Below are positions 1 through 8,711 of a stretch of 64,000 nucleotides of DNA, one piece after another. Below the pieces are notes generated by a model, which was not told the DNA's origin, did no database searches, and worked only from the letters and a program-made list of their open reading frames with translations. Each line of letters opens with the position of its first letter. Within the stretch, counting starts at the first letter, position 1. Source of the stretch: Levilactobacillus enshiensis (lineage in GTDB: Bacteria; Bacillota; Bacilli; Lactobacillales; Lactobacillaceae); contig NZ_SULH01000013.1 of the NCBI RefSeq assembly GCF_007115095.1, positions 45,256 to 109,255 on the forward strand, written 5' to 3'. Both the position numbers and the translations under genes were made by a program.

Positions 1-390
1 GTTTCTGAAGCAACGAACAAAGGGAATCAAATCATGGATGAAGCTTCCAAACGGGCCAAGAAATTGGCAGTGGAAACCGATGATTTGAAGAAGAGTACCC
101 GCGTCTTCCGGCAACGGCTACAGGTGATGCTTGAGAGTCAGCTTGAAGTGGTCAAATCCAACGACTGGGATAGTCTGTTGAAGGAAGGGTCCATGTCGAG
201 CTATGAAGAAATCAAGAAGGTCGTCGGTGACCGGCTTGACAATGACGCTGCACAAGGCGTAAACTCGGAAGCATCATCTGAGGAAGATGACCAAGTCACG
301 GAAGCTCCCGTGACGGATTCAGCACCAGATGATGGTGAAACGGTCGTTATCTTCCCAGACAATGATGATCCCCATTTTGACCAAAACTAA
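1..390 (+). CDS. divIVA: DivIVA-family cell-division protein, C-terminal part
   Basis: The reading frame is open from the first base, so the gene starts before the window; about 129 residues are visible. The visible part opens with a charged helical stretch (RAKKLAVETDDLKKSTRVF) typical of a DivIVA coiled coil, then a tail rich in Asp, Glu and Ser. DivIVA binds curved membrane at poles and septa and organises division and wall synthesis in Gram-positives. In Lactobacillales it commonly precedes ileS, and the T-box leader follows here directly, which supports the call. The conserved N-terminal membrane-binding part is outside the window, so the assignment rests on the coiled coil, the acidic tail and position. 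Confidence 0.8.
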   Translation, partial: VSEATNKGNQIMDEASKRAKKLAVETDDLKKSTRVFRQRLQVMLESQLEVVKSNDWDSLLKEGSMSSYEEIKKVVGDRLDNDAAQGVNSEASSEEDDQVTEAPVTDSAPDDGETVVIFPDNDDPHFDQN

Positions 391-640
391 TAAATAACAG
401 TGGCACAGAGAAACTAGCCAAATAAAAAGATGGAACTAGCGAGTTAGCGATGGTGGAAGGCTAACACCCACTCTTTTTAGGCGGTATCATTCTCCCGAGC
501 CCCATGGCTGAATCAAGTAAGCGATGGCGGTGCACCCCGATACGGTGCTTGAGGGTAAGCACTGGATAACCAGTCCTTACTAAAATTGGGTGGTACCACG
601 AACGACTTCGTCCCTTGCGACGGGTCGTTTTTTATTTGTT
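391..640 (+). promoter_or_regulatory. T-box leader (tRNA-Ile sensing) of ileS
   Basis: The conserved T-box core TTGGGTGGTACCACG lies at 586-600 and is followed by a GC-rich terminator stem and T-run at 601-636. In the upstream stem the likely specifier codon is ATC (486-488), an isoleucine codon, matching the downstream ileS. Uncharged tRNA-Ile should stabilise the antiterminator and allow read-through. The 5' limit is approximate, just after the divIVA stop. Confidence 0.93.
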
Positions 641-745
641 TTCAAAAACAGTGGGTAATTTGACCAATTGTAGCCGCACGGTAGGTGCTAGTCTTGATCG
701 GCAACGTTTAGTCATCTATTTTAAGCTCTGGACGTACAACGGTTT

Positions 746-801
746 CGGTTGACCGGTGAGCTGAGACCAGTGATGGTTTGAGCTCACCGGTTCACCAACC
801 G
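746..801 (+). promoter_or_regulatory. Long stem-loop in the ileS leader, after the T-box
   Basis: ACCGGTGAGCT (752-762) pairs perfectly with AGCTCACCGGT (781-791), and CGGTT (746-750) with AACCG (797-801), around an 18-base loop. The element ends about 15 bases before the AAGGAGG SD of ileS (816-822). No T-run follows, so it is not an ordinary terminator. It could modulate translation or RNA stability; function is inferred. Confidence 0.6.
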
Positions 802-831
802 AGTTACAAAAATTTAAGGAGGAAACACGGT

Positions 832-3645
832 ATGCGAGTAAAAGACACGCTTAACCTGGGTAAGACCAAGTTTAAAATGCGCGGGAATTTACCAGTCAAA
901 GAAGTTGACCGGCAAAAAGCCTGGGCTGAAAACAAAGTCTACGAAGCCCGTCAAAAATTAAACGAAGGAAAGCCTAGCTTTATTCTTCACGATGGGCCAC
1001 CATATGCCAACGGTCCAATCCATATGGGTCACGCCATGAACAAGATCTCTAAGGACATCATTGTGCGTTACAAGTCCATGAGTGGGTTCCGTGCCCCTTA
1101 CGTTCCCGGTTGGGATACCCATGGGTTGCCAATCGAACAACAGTTGACGAAGGCCGGTTACGACCGGAAGAAGATGTCAACGGCTGAATTCCGTGACCTC
1201 TGTCGCGACTACGCGTTGAAGCAGGTTGACTTGCAACGGGATGGTTTCAAGCGCCTCGGTGTTGCCGGCGACTGGGACAACCCTTACCTGACATTGAAGC
1301 CAGAATTCGAAGCCGCTGAAGTGCGGGTCTTTGGTGAATTTGCCAAGCGGGGATTGATCTACAAGGGAAAGAAGCCAGTCTACTGGTCATGGTCATCCGA
1401 ATCAGCGATGGCGGAAGCCGAAGTTGAATACCATGATGTGACCTCACCATCTGCTTTCTATGGCGAAAAAGTCGTTGATGGCAAGGGTGTGTTGGACGAC
1501 AACACTTACTTGGTGGTCTGGACCACGACGCCTTGGACGATTCCTGGATCTGAAGGGATCACCATTGATGCTGGTATCGAATATGCCGTGGTTCAACCCG
1601 CTGGGGAAGACCGGAAATTTGTCTTAGCTAGTGACTTGGTTGCGGAAAATGCAGAACGTTTCGGCTGGAAAGATGTTAAAGTCTTGAAGACCGTGATGGG
1701 GCAAGATATGGACAACATCATTGCCCAACACCCATTCATCGCTGACCGGAAGTTGGTCGTGATGTTAGGCGACTTCGTAACGACCGAAACCGGTACTGGT
1801 TTGGTCCACACGGCACCTGGTTTAGGGGAAGATGACTTTAACGTGGGTAAGTTATACAACCTGCCCGTTTTAGTTCCCGTTAACGACCAAGGGTACATGA
1901 CCGCTGAAGCCGGTGAAGACTTTGAGGGTGTGTTCTATGAAGATGCCAACAAGATTGCGCTAGATAAGTTAAAGGCTAACAATGCCTTGCTGGATTACAT
2001 GCCATATGAACACAGTTACCCATTTGACTGGCGGACGAAGAAGCCCGTTATCTTCCGGGCAACGCCACAATGGTTCGCTTCCGTGGACAAGATTCGTGAT
2101 GAAATCTTGGACAGCTTAAAGGACGTTAAGTTCCAACCAGATTGGGGCAAGCGTCGTTTGGAAAATATGATCAAGGACCGTGGCGACTGGGTTATCTCTC
2201 GTCAACGGGTCTGGGGTGTGCCGCTACCGATTTTCTATGGTGAAGATGGGGAAGCCATCATCACACCAGAAACGGTCAACCACGTGGCTGATCTCTTTGG
2301 TAAGTATGGGTCCAACATCTGGTTCAAGCGCGAAGCTAAGGATCTCTTACCTGAAGGCTTCACAAGCGAACACTCACCTAATGGCGAATTCACGAAGGAA
2401 AACGACATCATGGATGTTTGGTTTGACTCCGGTTCGTCTCACCAGGGTGTGCTGGCCGAACGGGACTACTTGGACTTCCCAGCTGACCTCTACCTGGAAG
2501 GTTCAGACCAATACCGTGGTTGGTTCAACTCTAGTTTGATCACCAGTGTTGCCGCTACGGGTAAAGCGCCATACAAGCAAGTCGTTTCGCAAGGGTTTAC
2601 CTTAGATAAAGACGGACACAAGATGTCCAAGTCGCTGGGGAACACGATTGCGCCTGATGAAATTATCAAAAAAATGGGTGCTGACATCGTTCGTCTCTGG
2701 GTAACTTCTGTAGATACTTCAGCTGATGTGCGGGTAACGACTGAAGCCTTTGTGAAGATTTCCGACAGCTATAAGAAGTTGCGGAACACGATGCGTTACT
2801 TGTTGGCGAACACCAGTGATTTTGACCCTGAAAAGGATGCCGTTTCCTTTGACCAGCTGACTGCCGTTGACCGGCACATGCTGTATCAATTGAATGCCTT
2901 CACTAAGAGTATTGAAAACCACTACGAAAACTTTGACTTCCTGAACATTTACAAGGAACTTATCAACTTTGTTGTGAGTGACTTGTCTGCGTTCTATCTT
3001 GACTTTGCTAAGGATGTTCTCTACATCGAAGCAGAAGACAGTGCCGTTCGTCGTTCAATGCAAACGGTCTTCTATCAGATTGCCGTCACGTTGACGAAGT
3101 TGATTACGCCAATCTTGCCACACACTGCCGAAGAGATCTGGGACTTCTTGAAGGAACCAGAAGACTTTGTTCAATTAGCAGAAATGCCAGTTGTGATGGA
3201 CATGGATGATGCTGTTGAGGCCGAAGATGACGATCACAAGTCAACCTGGGATCACTTTATGACCTTGCGGAGCCACGTCTTGAAGGCGTTGGAAGAAGCA
3301 CGGGACGAGAAGCTGATTGGGAAGGCTGCCGAAGCACACCTTGACTTATATGTCGATGCTGATACGGAAGCTATGTTGGCTAAGTTGGACGTTGATGTCC
3401 AACAAATCTTATTAGTTTCCGGTTTAGACGTTGCTAAGCTGGATCAAGCACCAGCCGATGCGTTGACCTTCGACCATATGGCCGTTAAGGTCACGCCAGC
3501 TGCCGGTGAGGTCTGCGAACGTTGTCGTTTGACTAAGGAAGACGTTGGTAGCGATGCTGACTACCCACACTTCTGTGCACGCTGTGCGGCCATTGTCCGG
3601 GCGAACTACCCAGAAACGGCCACCGAGGGCTTTGAAGAAAAGTAA
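832..3645 (+). CDS. ileS: Isoleucyl-tRNA synthetase
   Basis: Charges tRNA-Ile with isoleucine in the cytoplasm. The 937-residue protein has the class I signatures HMGH (residues 64-67, the HIGH motif) and KMSKS (597-601), and a C-terminal zinc-binding element with two CxxC pairs (C895/C898 and C915/C918). Length fits bacterial IleS. The start was chosen at ATG 832 because a strong AAGGAGG lies nine bases upstream; an in-frame ATG at 778 lies inside the leader stem-loop and would add 18 unrelated residues. Expression is expected to follow tRNA-Ile charging through the upstream T-box. Confidence 0.97.
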   Translation: MRVKDTLNLGKTKFKMRGNLPVKEVDRQKAWAENKVYEARQKLNEGKPSFILHDGPPYANGPIHMGHAMNKISKDIIVRYKSMSGFRAPYVPGWDTHGLPIEQQLTKAGYDRKKMSTAEFRDLCRDYALKQVDLQRDGFKRLGVAGDWDNPYLTLKPEFEAAEVRVFGEFAKRGLIYKGKKPVYWSWSSESAMAEAEVEYHDVTSPSAFYGEKVVDGKGVLDDNTYLVVWTTTPWTIPGSEGITIDAGIEYAVVQPAGEDRKFVLASDLVAENAERFGWKDVKVLKTVMGQDMDNIIAQHPFIADRKLVVMLGDFVTTETGTGLVHTAPGLGEDDFNVGKLYNLPVLVPVNDQGYMTAEAGEDFEGVFYEDANKIALDKLKANNALLDYMPYEHSYPFDWRTKKPVIFRATPQWFASVDKIRDEILDSLKDVKFQPDWGKRRLENMIKDRGDWVISRQRVWGVPLPIFYGEDGEAIITPETVNHVADLFGKYGSNIWFKREAKDLLPEGFTSEHSPNGEFTKENDIMDVWFDSGSSHQGVLAERDYLDFPADLYLEGSDQYRGWFNSSLITSVAATGKAPYKQVVSQGFTLDKDGHKMSKSLGNTIAPDEIIKKMGADIVRLWVTSVDTSADVRVTTEAFVKISDSYKKLRNTMRYLLANTSDFDPEKDAVSFDQLTAVDRHMLYQLNAFTKSIENHYENFDFLNIYKELINFVVSDLSAFYLDFAKDVLYIEAEDSAVRRSMQTVFYQIAVTLTKLITPILPHTAEEIWDFLKEPEDFVQLAEMPVVMDMDDAVEAEDDDHKSTWDHFMTLRSHVLKALEEARDEKLIGKAAEAHLDLYVDADTEAMLAKLDVDVQQILLVSGLDVAKLDQAPADALTFDHMAVKVTPAAGEVCERCRLTKEDVGSDADYPHFCARCAAIVRANYPETATEGFEEK

Positions 3646-3668
3646 GCACTGATTGAAATGTGACATGA

Positions 3669-3702
3669 AAGCTCGTAACCGTTGTTGGTTGCGGGCTTTT
3701 TA
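3669..3702 (+). terminator. Rho-independent terminator after ileS
   Basis: AAGCTCGTAACC pairs with GGTTGCGGGCTT (one wobble/mismatch) and runs into TTTTT. Confidence 0.85.
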
Positions 3703-3722
3703 ATTTGAACCTAAAGGCTGAA

Positions 3723-4330
3723 AGATCAAATTCTGACCTCATTCCAGTGATAGGTAAGTCCCACTGTTAAATTGGCTAAATTGGGCGCACTCCGGCTGCC
3801 AGGGATTCCGCCTGCTGTGGGGACGCTTCAGCCTGGAAGAACACCAGTCTTCTCGCTCGTTTTGAAGCCACGAAGACCACGTGTTTCCAAAGTCGCCCGG
3901 GTTGTAAGCTGGCTTCAGAAACACCAGCTAACAACCCCCTCACGGCTGGGGCCATCCCTGGCCTCCTCCGATGCTGACTGTGTTTCATCATGGCAATAGT
4001 TGTAAGACACGTTTACCTAACGTTTTGGCGCCCATTAATAACGACGGTTATTGTTAGTCTCAGTGTCGTCTTCAAGTACAACGTAAGCCGAGAGGTCGGC
4101 AGATATGGGCTCAGGCGCGTCGTTCTACTTAGTCAGTAAGTGTACTGCTTACTGGCTTAGTAGAAAACCAAGCTTGTAGACTCGTGGTTTTCGAGGCTTC
4201 AAGTTGTGTTCGCACCGATCCAGCCCATATCTGCCGGCCGGTAAGGCGATGTAACCACTATGTTGCCTAGTTTTAGTCCCATTATTTTTGCTAAAGCTGG
4301 CATAGCCGCTACTTTGAAACTTTTGAAACG
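3723..4330. repeat. Long intergenic repeat, copy A
   Basis: This gene-free stretch between ileS and the cold-shock-like gene aligns base by base with 37801-38290, and its right part also with 26028-26155. Conserved blocks include CACCAGTCTTCTC, GGCTGGGGCCATCCCTGGCC and AGCCGAGAGGTCGGCAGATA. Several hairpins recur: AGCTGG/CCAGCT near 3907-3930, GGCCA/TGGCC near 3950, and a perfect 15-base inverted repeat at 4097-4111 and 4222-4236. Short open frames on both strands are poor coding candidates: no good SD and no frame kept in copy B. Copy A has about 80 extra bases at 4125-4205 relative to copy B. Confidence 0.8.
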
Positions 4331-4526
4331 AGTTAGCAGCGAAGTAGTTGCACGCCAGCGGTCTCTGCTTTTTGGACCGTATTGTGGCATGATGGCCGTT
4401 TTACTGTTGACCAACTAACTAAGCTATTTAACGGGTAATTGAAGTAAAGATTAAGTAGAATTAGGGATAATAATAGCAGGGAACACTTAAGAATTCGCCA
4501 AGGCGAGCGGGCAAGGGAACCATTGT

Positions 4527-4555
4527 TTGCGGTCGACCGCCCAAGCGAGTATAAT
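4527..4555 (+). promoter_or_regulatory. Promoter of the cold-shock-like gene
   Basis: TTGCGG (4527-4532) and a consensus TATAAT (4550-4555) are 17 bases apart. Transcription should start near 4562, giving a leader of only about 20 bases. Confidence 0.7.
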
Positions 4556-4581
4556 TTGTCCTATGTATGGGAGGGAATACC

Positions 4582-4806
4582 ATGTTAACCGGAAAAGTAA
4601 AAAGTTATAGTGAACAACGCGGCTTTGGGTTTATTACCACGCCCGCTGATGGCGATATCTTTGTGTATTACACGGCCATCGTTGGTGAAGGATTCAAGAA
4701 GCTCGAAGTCGGTCAGACCGTCCAATTCGTGGTTGTTCAAGGGATGCGTGGCCTCCAAGCGGCTAAAGTGACCCCCGTGATCACGGGGACGACTGAGGAG
4801 GTTTAA
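4582..4806 (+). CDS. Cold-shock-domain protein, divergent
   Basis: A 74-residue single-domain OB-fold protein of the cold-shock family, which bind single-stranded RNA or DNA. It starts [25 protein letters not shown] matches the RNP1 motif (usually KGFGFI). The RNP2 motif, usually VFVHF, reads IFVYY, so a normally conserved aromatic/His pair is altered. ATG 4582 follows GGGAGGG with proper spacing; an in-frame ATG at 4567 overlaps that SD. It is two bases upstream of the NUDIX gene, so they are probably co-transcribed from the promoter at 4527. The fold is clear; a classical cold-shock role is less certain. Confidence 0.85.
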   Translation: MLTGKVKSYSEQRGFGFITTPADGDIFVYYTAIVGEGFKKLEVGQTVQFVVVQGMRGLQAAKVTPVITGTTEEV

Positions 4807-4807
4807 C

Positions 4808-5350
4808 ATGGACTTAGAAGAACACGTTGAATCATCTGAAACGTTGTACGATGGGGTCATTGTTAAATTGGAACGACAACAAGTTCGACTACCAAATGGG
4901 GACACGGCAACCCGAGAAATTGTCCGCCACACGGGAGCGGTCGGTATTTTAGCATTGACCAGCGACAATAAAATGTTTTTGGAACGGCAGTGGCGGGCGC
5001 CAATTCATGCGGCCACATTGGAAATTCCAGCTGGTAAGTTAGATAGTCGGGATGCCGACAATGCCGAACACGCCGTCATTCGGGAGTTGAACGAAGAGAT
5101 TCGCTATCAACCAGGGCAGTTAAAACGAATCACTGGTTTTTATTCCAGTGTTGGTTTTTCTGACGAATACATGACGCTCTTTTTAGCAACTGATTTAAAG
5201 CCGGTAACGACTGAGTTACCCCGAGATCAGGGTGAAAATCTCGAACTCTTAACGGTAACGAAGGACGAAGCCAAGGCCATGATTGAAAATGGTGAGATTG
5301 AAGACGCCAAAACGGTTACGGCCATCTATTACTGGTTATTACAGAAGTAG
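4808..5350 (+). CDS. NUDIX hydrolase, ADP-ribose pyrophosphatase type
   Basis: Predicted to hydrolyse ADP-ribose (to AMP and ribose-5-phosphate) or related NDP-sugars. At 180 residues it is the usual size of the NudF/ADPRase group. It carries LEIPAGKLDS followed by REL-N-EE, the metal-binding core of the Nudix box, but the glycine after EE is Arg and the spacing before REL is slightly longer than canonical. SSVGFSDEYMTLFLA is the typical ADPRase substrate-side segment. The SD GAGGAGG overlaps the end of the preceding gene, so translation is probably coupled. Confidence 0.88.
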   Translation: MDLEEHVESSETLYDGVIVKLERQQVRLPNGDTATREIVRHTGAVGILALTSDNKMFLERQWRAPIHAATLEIPAGKLDSRDADNAEHAVIRELNEEIRYQPGQLKRITGFYSSVGFSDEYMTLFLATDLKPVTTELPRDQGENLELLTVTKDEAKAMIENGEIEDAKTVTAIYYWLLQK

Positions 5351-5358
5351 GTGACAGC

Positions 5359-5643
5359 ATGCAACAGGATGATCAACCGAAAACGAGAGCGGATTACCGT
5401 AAGGAGCAAGAACGCGCTGAGAAGGATTTTCAAGAGCGCGACCGTAAACGAGTGCAGGTTGAAAAGGAATATGCCCGCACTCACGGTGAGCCCCTTCCGG
5501 ACGATGAAGGAGAAGCAAATCAGCGGGTTAACCCCACGGGCGACAAGCAACGTCGATTGGGTCGACGACTCAACTGGGCGATTGGCTGGTTGATCGTGCT
5601 GATTATCGCGGTCTATTTGATTCTGTTCTTTGTTGAATTTTAA
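5359..5643 (+). CDS. Small membrane-anchored protein, unknown function
   Basis: A 94-residue protein with a very hydrophilic, charged N-terminal two thirds (many Lys, Arg, Glu, Asp, likely helical) and one C-terminal membrane helix at about residues 73-92 (WLIVLIIAVYLILFF). Such a tail-anchored layout would place the charged part in the cytoplasm. It lies nine bases after the NUDIX stop with a GTGA SD region and is followed by a terminator, so it ends the csp-nudix operon. I do not recognise a named family; a similar small gene in this position is common in lactobacilli, from memory. Confidence 0.75.
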   Translation: MQQDDQPKTRADYRKEQERAEKDFQERDRKRVQVEKEYARTHGEPLPDDEGEANQRVNPTGDKQRRLGRRLNWAIGWLIVLIIAVYLILFFVEF

Positions 5644-5645
5644 GC

Positions 5646-5681
5646 GTGGCCAAGCGTGAAAGTCACGTTTTGGCTACTTTA
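5646..5681 (+). terminator. Terminator-like hairpin before the nucleosidase gene
   Basis: GTGGCCAAGCGTGA pairs imperfectly with TCACGTTTTGGCTAC around a 3-base loop and is followed by a weak T-rich run (TTTATT). Confidence 0.6.
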
Positions 5682-5730
5682 TTGATTAATTAAGTGAATA
5701 AACATGACAAAAAGGAGTTGGCGACACAAC

Positions 5731-6423
5731 ATGACATTTGGAATTCTCTGCGCCATGGAAGAAGAAATTAAGGAACTACACGACGCCCTCGAGAACGGGA
5801 CAACGACCGTTATTCATGGGTTGAAATTTTATCAAGGTACCATTCACGGACAATCCGTCGTTTTGGTACAATCCGGAATTGGTAAGGTAGAAGCGGGACT
5901 GACGACCGCTTTATTGATTACCCAATTTAATGTTGATGTGATGATCAACTCCGGTTCAGCCGGTGCTTTAGCGCCCGACTTAAACATTGGGGATGTCGTT
6001 GTTTCCACCGAAACGGCGTATCACGATGCCGATGCCCGGGCCTTTGGCTACGAATACGGTCAGTTGCCTCAACAGCCAGCTCGGTTCACGGCCTCTAAAG
6101 AATGGGGCGAAAAAATCGTGGCCGCAGCAGCTGCAACCGGCTTGAAGACTAAGTTAGGCCTGATTGTGACGGGGGACCAGTTCTTGAACAGTCCAGCGAC
6201 CATCAAGACAATCATGGGTCACTTCCCAGACGCCTTATCTGGTGAAATGGAGGGGGCCGCAGTTGGTCAAGTTGCCCATCAATTTGACGTCCCATACGTT
6301 GTGGTCCGGGCAATGTCCGATAATGCCGACAATGATTCCGGTGTTAATTTTGATGACTTTATTATTGATGCAGGCCACCGTTCTGCACAAATGTTATTAG
6401 CCTTGTTAGCCGCACAGGACTAG
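5731..6423 (+). CDS. mtnN: 5'-Methylthioadenosine/S-adenosylhomocysteine nucleosidase
   Basis: Cleaves MTA and SAH to adenine plus a thioribose product, feeding methionine salvage, methyl-cycle clean-up and S-ribosylhomocysteine for AI-2. The protein begins MTFGILCAMEEEIKEL, the family hallmark with the conserved acidic residues, and has the purine-nucleoside phosphorylase fold motifs INSGSAGAL, GDQF and SGEMEGAAVGQVA (the ME(G/M)A substrate site); the catalytic Asp lies in VVRAMSDNAD. ATG 5731 gives 230 residues, the usual size, with AAGGAG upstream; the in-frame ATG at 5704 has no SD. Confidence 0.95.
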   Translation: MTFGILCAMEEEIKELHDALENGTTTVIHGLKFYQGTIHGQSVVLVQSGIGKVEAGLTTALLITQFNVDVMINSGSAGALAPDLNIGDVVVSTETAYHDADARAFGYEYGQLPQQPARFTASKEWGEKIVAAAAATGLKTKLGLIVTGDQFLNSPATIKTIMGHFPDALSGEMEGAAVGQVAHQFDVPYVVVRAMSDNADNDSGVNFDDFIIDAGHRSAQMLLALLAAQD

Positions 6424-6450
6424 CAGAGCTTTTCGGGAGGTTTTTTGAGG

Positions 6451-7647
6451 ATGCAAGAGATTCATATTGATAATAGTAATGCTGTCCGGGAAATCTACCT
6501 GGACAATGCTGCAACGACGCCCATGGCGCCAGAAGTCTTAACTGAAATGGTCGACAAGATGGCTAACGTCTACGGCAACGCTTCGACGTTGTATGGCCTG
6601 GGACGTCAGGCACATACAGTTATGGAAAATAGTCGCCAAGTGATTGCCAAAAGTATCAATGCCGCGCACGATGAGGAGATCATCTTCACCAGTGGTGGGA
6701 GTGAGAGTGATAACACGGCCATTACCCAAACGGCACTGGCACGACAATCACTGGGAAAGCATATTATTACCACGGAGATTGAACATGAAGCCGTATTAAA
6801 GCCACTACATGCCTTAGAGGAGCAGGGCTTTGAGGTAACCTATTTGCCAGTCGACGAGCACGGTCGGATCAGCCTAGATGATTTTAAGGCGGCGTTACGT
6901 GATGACACTATTTTGGTGACCATCATGATGGGAAATAACGAGGTCGGCAGTCGGATGCCGATTCATGAAATCGGTGAAATTTTGAAGGACCACCAAGCCT
7001 GGCTGCATACCGATGCCGTCCAAGCTTACGGGTCGCTTGATATTGACGTGCAACGTGACCATATCGACATGTTGTCGACGTCCGCTCACAAGATCAACGG
7101 TCCCAAGATGATCGGCTTCCTGTACAAACGGGAGGGCGTGAACTTTCCAAGCTTGATCAAGGGTGGCGACCAAGAGGAAAAGCGCCGTGCTGGAACGGAA
7201 AATGTTCCCGCAATTGCCGGTATGGCGGTGGCGGCTAAGTTACTCACACCAGAGGTCAAGGCCGAAAAGCGCGCTCGGTTCCACGGATTCAAGGAACAAG
7301 TGGTACAGGGATTGACCGCTAATGGTGTCGATTTTGAAATCAACGGGTCGCTTGAAGGTGAGAACCTTGAGCATGTTTTGAACATCTGGATCAAGGGCAT
7401 TTCAACCTACGTCATGCAGACGAATCTAGATTTGGCCGGGATCGCTGTCTCTGGTGGTTCTGCCTGCACGGCCGGTTCGATTGAGCCTTCACATGTGTTG
7501 ACCGCGATGTTTGGCGCCGACAGTCCACGGATTGCGGAGTCCATCCGGTTATCATTTGGGGCCCAGACGACTAGCGCTGACATTGACGCTTTCGTCAAGA
7601 ACGTTAGTGCCATTGTTAAGCGACTTTCTCACAGTGAGGTGAAGTAA
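6451..7647 (+). CDS. Cysteine desulfurase (IscS/NifS family)
   Basis: A pyridoxal-phosphate enzyme that removes sulfur from cysteine and passes it on as persulfide. PLP-binding Lys214 lies in SAHKINGPK and the persulfide Cys339 in SGGSACTAGS. IYLDNAATTPM marks the N-terminal core, preceded by an unusual extension of about 14 residues. ATG 6451 is preferred over TTG 6445 because GGGAGG (6435-6440) is well spaced for it. It is followed two bases later by the DUF1831 gene. In lactobacilli this pair is normally next to mnmA, which needs the sulfur for tRNA 2-thiouridine; here mnmA is 3.5 kb away, so it is the likely sulfur acceptor. Confidence 0.94.
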   Translation: MQEIHIDNSNAVREIYLDNAATTPMAPEVLTEMVDKMANVYGNASTLYGLGRQAHTVMENSRQVIAKSINAAHDEEIIFTSGGSESDNTAITQTALARQSLGKHIITTEIEHEAVLKPLHALEEQGFEVTYLPVDEHGRISLDDFKAALRDDTILVTIMMGNNEVGSRMPIHEIGEILKDHQAWLHTDAVQAYGSLDIDVQRDHIDMLSTSAHKINGPKMIGFLYKREGVNFPSLIKGGDQEEKRRAGTENVPAIAGMAVAAKLLTPEVKAEKRARFHGFKEQVVQGLTANGVDFEINGSLEGENLEHVLNIWIKGISTYVMQTNLDLAGIAVSGGSACTAGSIEPSHVLTAMFGADSPRIAESIRLSFGAQTTSADIDAFVKNVSAIVKRLSHSEVK

Positions 7648-7648
7648 C

Positions 7649-7990
7649 ATGTTGTTTGCAAAAGAAATGAAAATCGAGGGTGACACGGATACCTACGTGC
7701 TCCATCCTAATGTGAAACCCTACGCGTTAAAGGATGTTGGCTTCCAACTGTCCCATGCAGGGAACTATACATTGGAACGGTCAGTTGACCCAACGTCGCC
7801 CTACAACAAGAATCAAATGTTGCGGGTGACCGTTGCCAAGGACCTGAGTGGGTTCAAGATGGCAACGACCAACGCTTCTGGTAACAGCCGCGTCAATATT
7901 TTCAAAGGGGCACATGCGGAAGGTAACGTGGAACAATACCACTTTATCCTCCAAAACCTGATTGACCGCGAGATTTTACAGAAAAAGTAG
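7649..7990 (+). CDS. DUF1831 protein
   Basis: A 113-residue soluble protein matching the Lactobacillales DUF1831 family, which sits beside cysteine desulfurase genes. It begins MLFAKEMKIEGDTDTYVLHP and contains KPYALKDVGF and LQNLIDREILQKK at the end. The function is not established; the fixed neighbourhood suggests an accessory role in sulfur transfer or amino-acid metabolism (inference). Its start is two bases after the desulfurase stop with GAGGTGAAG as SD, so the two are translationally coupled. A strong terminator follows. Confidence 0.85.
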   Translation: MLFAKEMKIEGDTDTYVLHPNVKPYALKDVGFQLSHAGNYTLERSVDPTSPYNKNQMLRVTVAKDLSGFKMATTNASGNSRVNIFKGAHAEGNVEQYHFILQNLIDREILQKK

Positions 7991-8013
7991 GCCCTATTTA
8001 GTTGGTTCAAACG

Positions 8014-8048
8014 AAAAGGGACTGTGACTTAGGTTGCAGTCCCTTTTT
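8014..8048 (+). terminator. Rho-independent terminator after DUF1831
   Basis: AAAAGGGACTG and CAGTCCCTTTT form an 11-bp stem with a T-run. The following 175 bases to the next gene hold nothing I can identify. Confidence 0.9.
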
Positions 8049-8225
8049 GCGCGCCGAACGTCTATGGCTGAAGCGTGGAACCAAAGGCCGTCAACTCCGC
8101 TTAACCCCGATAGACAAACAATCCAAGCCCGGGATTATTCGTCTATCGAAGCATCGTTCATGCTCATTGACTAACCGCCTTTTGTTCCACTCTCTTTTCG
8201 TTTGGGCGTGATTTCAGATTTTGAC

Positions 8226-8702
8226 TCACCAACTGGATCCGAAACTAGTATCGATGTCTTGAACGTAGTGTGGGGTTAGACTCGGCTGGAGAAATGGGCG
8301 GAGTTCGGCGGGTTGAAAGTCGATTTGCGCCAATCGTTCCGGTGTCTGCCAGATAATCCGGTCACCGTTACAGGTTGCCGCTGGCAAGGTCGCTGTCGTT
8401 TGGACTTGGAATAAGAGCACAACTTGCTGCCACGTTTCATTTGGAATCGTTACTTGATGATCGGCTACTGCCAGTAGACGGATTGGGGTTATGGAGATAC
8501 CAAGTTCTTCTTGAAATTCGCGGATAATAGCCGTCGCAGCCGATTCATGTAATTTGACGCGACCACCAATCAAGACGGCGTCGGCAGTTGTTGAGGTGGT
8601 GACGAGAATGCGACCGGTTGAGTCAAATAGCGTACCTGCCACCCGGTAGTTGAAATTACCATTAGGCGTTTCTAGTGTGATGTCATTGGGTTCATGTTCC
8701 AT
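8226..8702 (-). CDS. NUDIX hydrolase
   Basis: A 158-residue protein with a perfect Nudix box: G-RVKLH-E-SAATAII-REFQEELGI, matching GX5EX7REUXEEXGU. It therefore binds a divalent metal and cleaves a nucleoside diphosphate linked to another moiety; the substrate is not evident. It is the last gene of a leftward block, nine bases after the second ABC permease gene, so it is probably co-transcribed with the transporter. It is distinct from the ADPRase-type gene at 4808. Confidence 0.85.
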   Translation of the reverse strand: MEHEPNDITLETPNGNFNYRVAGTLFDSTGRILVTTSTTADAVLIGGRVKLHESAATAIIREFQEELGISITPIRLLAVADHQVTIPNETWQQVVLLFQVQTTATLPAATCNGDRIIWQTPERLAQIDFQPAELRPFLQPSLTPHYVQDIDTSFGSSW

Positions 8703-8711
8703 GAATTCTCC

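Noticed and set aside
778..831. Upstream ATG start for IleS
   Set aside because: It lies within the leader stem-loop, has no SD, and adds 18 residues unlike the family; ATG 832 has AAGGAGG.
3776..3999. Overlapping short frames on both strands in repeat copy A (about 71-75 codons)
   Set aside because: Neither frame is preserved in copy B, no suitable SD is present, and the composition follows the repeat structure rather than protein constraint.
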